A stretch of 64,000 bases of DNA from Diphasiastrum complanatum (taxonomy: Eukaryota > Streptophyta > Lycopodiopsida > Lycopodiales > Lycopodiaceae). Of this stretch, positions 59,211 through 64,000 are shown one piece after another. Position numbers and translations under genes: made by a program. The DNA lies in NCBI GenBank assembly GCA_029204225.1, contig CM055102.1:19693182-19757181 (forward strand). The letters are read 5' to 3'. The notes beneath the pieces are model-generated. The model was not told where the DNA came from, searched no databases, and saw nothing but the letters and a program-made list of their open reading frames with translations. How positions within the stretch are numbered: position 1 is the stretch's first letter; every line of letters begins with the position of its first letter.

Positions 59211-62200
59211 CTTTCAAGTACAAATATCCTTAGAATCCCAATTCTAAGATATGATAATTCATTCAATTAGAATCTTTAAGAGAATCATTAAGATATAGAA
59301 TGATTAAAACTCAACTCTGAGTATCCCAGATATTCTTTTGAGTTAAATGCGCCTGTTTCTAGCACCAAATGCAAGAAAATAGCATTGATTCATCTTAATA
59401 AACTTGTTTGTCTCCTATGATAACTAGAGATTTAATCATATGAATAACTATACTCAAGCATCTGCAGACCATAAACTGTAGCAGAATAACATCCACTAGA
59501 TAATCTCAATTCCCAAAAAATAAAATACTTATCTTTGTGAAAATATTTGTGAGATCCATAGGCTCTCAAAGAAAATATTGGAGTAGAGAGATTCAAAACA
59601 CTGATTTGAATTCTTACTCAAATAATAGATCAAGAATTAATCATCACACTTAAGAATCATTACAATTCCTTATTATCCTCTGACAATAATTAAGTATCTA
59701 TTCATGATATGTCAACCATAAATATTTAGATTCATATGATCCGTCAAATCATAATTTCCTGAAATCCAAATCATACTTAATCATTTACAGGATACTGGAG
59801 TATATGTCTAACATAACTCAAGAAAAGTAAGAGTCATTCCAAAAATCTTTCCATTAAGAAAATACTGGATTTAAAAAACCTTCCAAAACATGATTCTTTA
59901 ACTGAAGTGCAAGATTCAAGTTCTATAAACAACTGGTAATTAAAGATTGAACGCATACCAAAATGACAATCATCTTCAACTACAAAAACTTTAGATTACA
60001 ATCCAGAATCACATCTAGATATCCAAAGTCCTGCTGAATATCAATTCAGTTGTTATTCTTGGATTCATTATGATTCATTATCCATTTGAGCTCTCTAGAA
60101 TACAATCACTAATGAGCTGAGTCCCTTCCTTAACTAAGGAATACTCTATTCCAAGAATATTGTATATCCAATGCACATAATTGTAGATTCATACAAGATT
60201 AATCGTGCACATATGAGAATAATCTCACTATGACCTAGTACATAAACACATTCTTACCTAGCATATTCCTCCAGAACCCACATATGTTACTCACATATCT
60301 CACTGAGATCTTGTAACTTAGCTACAGAATATTTTCTATTTCTCATGTGTAAATAACATATCCTGAAAATCTTTGAGACAAATAAAATTCCCTCTCAGCA
60401 ATTTTCCAATCCCACTTACCTCTAATTACATAGTTTCTCCCACCTGATTAACCCCTTTTTGATCCTAGTACTTAAACTAGAATTAGGTTGATCCAATATA
60501 GAACTTTCAGACTTAAATTTTGATCAAACTTACTTCTATTTCCAATCAAAATGGAAATAGTAAACTTTTGACCTTTTTACTGTACTACTAATAGATAATG
60601 ATTCAAATATCAAACATGTTCTAGATCCAGATTGTCCATACAATCCCTAGAGAATTTATCTTATTCAAAAAGTTCCAATTAGGCATCTTACTCTAAATCT
60701 ATCCGAAATTCCTTTCAGATCCAATCTCATTTCTATACCCTAGCTGGTTCTCTTCCAAAAGCTATACAACCAACAGATTCCCAAATTGAATTTTATCCCA
60801 CCACTTCACCCCTCTTTGTAAAGATATTATAAATTTCCATAAAAGTTAACTGGAAAGATGATATATGAAAATATCTAAATCCTAGAAAAGTTAGTAATAA
60901 GTGCTTTCACTAAAGGATTCACCCTAATACAGACAAGACTTCTCCTTTAAATATTTCCACTATGAATAATAGAAACTACTATTCCATCGAAATCCATTTA
61001 TGCAACAGAAATCTTCCATGGTTTAAGAAATTGAAACATTTTAACCTTTGAATTTACCTGAATTCCAAGTCTATTCACACAAGTAGTAAATTATATGATA
61101 TAACAGTCTTTCAGAAGAATAACTTCATGTTGGAAAGAATTCATATAAACTAGTCTAATGTCTTATATTCGAGAAATTACTGAAAAGTAAAGGATTAATT
61201 AAGAAAGCGAGAAATAGATTTGAGGGCCTCTGATTTTGTAGATTAGGATCTAGATTAAACCTCAAAAATTTTCAAAATACCCCACATTTGATCGAATGGT
61301 TTTTCTTCTTTCCCATATTGCGACTTGGTACTAAACACACCATTGATCATCAGATCTTTACAGTCCTAGAATTTCCTTTTCAAAATTACTAATGTCCATC
61401 AGAAAACCCTTAACCGTCTTATCTGATATTCTAGAGATCCACTGATCATCTAGCTGTCCTACTCCACAAATCAGTGGTTATGACCATATTATTGATAATG
61501 ATCTATATGGAATTATTCTTGAACATGGATCAAGCGAGTGGTATAACATTGATGTAAAATTCAAATACATTACAGCAACGAGCTTTTTGATGATGAAATT
61601 GGTATTAACATTGCGCCCATAATAAGAGATCCATTCAAAGATCTGAAGCAAATTGCACCGAGCTACCAATTAATGAATCTAATGTGATATTGATGGAAGG
61701 AGTTGGTGCAAAGTCCTTGAATATTCTTGCATTAGAGGATGTCATCAATCCTATCAACAAGGAAAACATGTTAACATGGAAACTGAATTCAAAACCGTAA
61801 AATTCCTTGTTTACAGATGACCAAAAAGATCCCTTCACTGCAATGAGATTTGATATATCAAATGTGGGATGCATGGCTCTAATAACTGCTTTGGAGTAAG
61901 AAATGGATACCACTATCCTACATCAAGGAGAAATGCATAAGGCTATAACACCGGATGGCAGGGACAAAAAAAGATGCATCAAGACCATTGAGGAAGAAGA
62001 CTTCCAATGTCTGTTGCTTGGATCCTGTCAACCCATGAGGAACTAATGCAACTTGAGGCTTTCCTGTGTTTCATCAATCTCTTCTTCAGTGATCTTATAA
62101 AATCTATGGGATCAGTTGTTGATCAAAGGTTCTTTATGAAAATCCGAGGCAGCAAAATCTGATGAACGGTACATGGCTACTGACAAGAATAATACAAGAA

Positions 62201-62327
62201 AAGATGTTTCTTATTCAAGGTGACCAAATATGATTCGACTACCGCCGAAGGATTCATGAAGCATGGCACACAACAAAGAGCTACATGATCTTCATTTTTT
62301 AGGACAAAAATGCTTAAAGTAGGGGAG
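59211..62327. other. AT-rich gene-free interval
   Basis: About 3.1 kb of AT-rich sequence without a recognisable domain on either strand. A minus-strand stretch near 61380-61450 (GATCTCTAGAATATCAGATA) resembles 52345-52370 (GATCTCTGGAATATCGGATA). The two regions may therefore hold inverted relatives of one gypsy-type element. The right part (61450-62327) precedes a 3' LTR and would be its interior. Confidence 0.5.
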
Positions 62328-62880
62328 TGTCATGTGCTGCATGTAATTAGCCCATGAGCTTACTATAAATTGTCAAATATGGCCATGGAGCTAAAGTAGA
62401 CTAGAAACTAGTCATTAGGATACTTAATAAGTGGCTTGAACAACCTGGCTATATTTGCAAATAGCGAACTTGTAATAATGGTTGTAAGGTCCAAATTAGC
62501 CAAATAAGGCCCCAAAGAGGCACAAATAACCACTATAAATAGCTGAGGTCGTGCTAAATTTGGAGGCTATTTTTCATTTGTAGTTTTGAGTTTAAGAGAT
62601 CTTGAAGCTTCTCTTTGAGAGCTTTCTTGATGGAGAAAGGTGGGTTCATGTGCTACAATCACATGAGAGCTATGATCATGCTCTAGAATCAGGCCCCTAT
62701 CTTGTGAACGATCAATAATCATGAATAATGAAACCTTACTTTGCCTATTTTGGTGAAGGTTTTGCTACTTTTGTCCTAGTTTCTTGATTTTTTGGCTTAT
62801 TTTCTTGATTTCTTGCATTTCCTTGTAATTTGATGTTAATGAATGATTAGATGTTTGAAAGCTAAGATTGGCACATGACA
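62328..62880 (+). repeat. LTR with perfect 10-bp inverted ends
   Basis: Starts TGTCATGTGC (62328-62337) and ends GCACATGACA (62871-62880), exact reverse complements. A polypurine tract AAAGTAGGGGAG abuts its left side, marking a 3' LTR. A TATA box CTATAAATAG lies at 62533-62542. No second copy is in the window. It lies next to copia integrase sequence. Confidence 0.85.
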
Positions 62881-62904
62881 CAAAATGAATCGAACACCTT
62901 TCAG

Positions 62905-64000
62905 TGAAGATGTTTATAAAGCACCAACGTACTGGAAATTGTACATTCGGATATTTGTGGACCATTTGGAGTATTGTCTTTAGGTGATGCAAAATACTTC
63001 ATAACGTTCATTGATGACTTCATCAAGTTCACTGTAGTATACATTTAGTCGTACAAAATCAGAGAGCTTTCGAGAAATTTGTTTGAGTATACAATTGGGC
63101 TGAGAAGCAGACAGACAACAAGTTAAAGCAAATTCGCCACAGATTGTGGAGGTGAGTACATTTCCAACGAATTCAAAACTTTCTGTACTCATCAAGGTAT
63201 TATGCATACGAAGACTGTTTCATACACATCTCAGCACAATGGAATTGTTGAACGAAGAAATTGTACACTAATGGAAGCTGCCAGGTGTAAGATGGCTCAT
63301 GCAAAATCAACCAAAGTAGTTGTGGGCGGAAGTAGTGGCTACGTTGAACTATCTTCAGAATCTAATTATGAAATCTAGAATACCTAATAAAACTCCTCAC
63401 AAAGTATAGTGGAAGTCGAAGCCAAATCTGGCTCATGTTCGGACATTTCGGATGTGCAGTTTATATGCACATACCAGACAAATTGTAGTTCGAGATGTCA
63501 AATTCGATGAGTCAAAGTACATAGCAAACAGTGACTTATGCAGCTATGAAATTCTCAAAACTTATTATGAGTTACCAACGACAGAAGTAAAACAAGCAGA
63601 TGATAAACAAGAATTACCATCTGGACATAGTAACGATTCAAAGGGATTTTAAGATCGAGTAACTGAAAGACTCGAATCACCAGTTCAAGTAGACCAGGTC
63701 GAACCCGAAAATGCAAAATTGAATTCTGAGACCCTATACAAACTGTGAGAATATCTGATAGACAAAGAAAACCACCAGTAAGATTTGGTCAGGATGTTTT
63801 CAACAAATATAGTCATCGAATTTTGTGGCTTCGCAGACGAACCTCAAACATTCAAAGAATCTATTGATGGACCAGTTAAAGATCATTGGATTCAAGCAAT
63901 GGAGGATGAAATGTCATTGATGTATAAGAACATGTATGGGACACTTGCACCACCTGATGGAAGAAAATCAATTAAATGCAAGTGGATCTACAAGATCAAA
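62905..64000 (+). mobile_element. Ty1/copia integrase to RT start, running off the window
   Basis: Frames give LEIVHSDICGPFGVLSLGDA (first catalytic Asp), KYFITFIDDFIKF, TDCGGEYISNEFKTFCTHQG (second Asp), SYTSQHNGIVERRNCTLMEA (catalytic Glu), PNKTPHKV and then a variable linker. The linker includes an open frame 63452-63652 (VVRDVKFDESKYIANSDLCS). The RT start is DHWIQAMEDEMSLMYKN followed by GRKSIKCKWIYKIK at the window end. DDE residues are preserved, but stops and shifts break the frame many times. Confidence 0.93.

Overview
The window is nuclear DNA from a land plant with a repeat-rich genome. Three genes with plant-type architecture are separated by decayed LTR retrotransposons, LINEs, a CACTA terminus, foldback elements and microsatellites. 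Long introns (1-3.5 kb) and heavy retroelement decay would fit a large genome such as a fern, a gymnosperm or a repeat-rich angiosperm. I cannot fix the clade from sequence alone.

Real genes. (1) 60-6509 (+): the 3' part of a SART-1/DOT2 gene, a splicing factor of the U4/U6.U5 tri-snRNP. Its last 29-codon exon lies beyond a 3.46-kb intron. (2) 30420-34794 (+): a complete two-LIM-domain, WLIM1-type actin-bundling protein of 191 residues in five exons; one intron has a GC donor. (3) 39228-43047 (-): a group A bZIP factor of the ABF/AREB/ABI5 type. Its first exon carries the conserved regulatory boxes and the basic region, the second the leucine zipper, and the third the C-terminal box.

Pseudogenes and unknowns. 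12897-17480 (+) is an exon-intron remnant encoding a coil-forming N-terminus, an acidic Glu/Gln-rich middle and an FCP1/NLI-interacting-factor phosphatase-like domain. Both catalytic Asp positions are Asn, and three in-frame TAGs look like decayed CAG codons. Its introns and flanks are filled with a GGTACTTTTGG-type repeat that turns to the opposite orientation beyond the 3' end. 50031-50884 (-) is an unidentified broken coding sequence. 53787-54227 (+) is an intact-looking unidentified ORF cut by a CACTA terminus.

Mobile DNA by region. 10.6-11.1 kb: copia gag. 19.8-20.4 kb: Ty3/gypsy integrase end (-). 20.4-27.65 kb: an L1-like LINE (+) interrupted by a 5'-end copia fragment (about 20.6-22.1 kb) and by a complete LTR-to-LTR copia derivative (22351-26860, minus strand). 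The latter has a 5-bp target duplication, PBS, PPT, gag-protease and no RT. 37.4-37.9 kb: LINE zinc-knuckle remnant. 45.0-46.2 kb: foldback elements. 47.0-48.5 kb: copia RNase H, PPT, and a separate LTR/PBS. 52.4-52.6 kb: gypsy RT. 54.2-54.8 kb: CACTA end. 55.2-64 kb: a patchwork of copia protease, RNase H, RT and integrase on both strands, plus a 553-bp LTR with perfect 10-bp inverted ends.

The three genes are not functionally linked; they are islands of host sequence in repeat. All domain assignments are by eye, without database searches.
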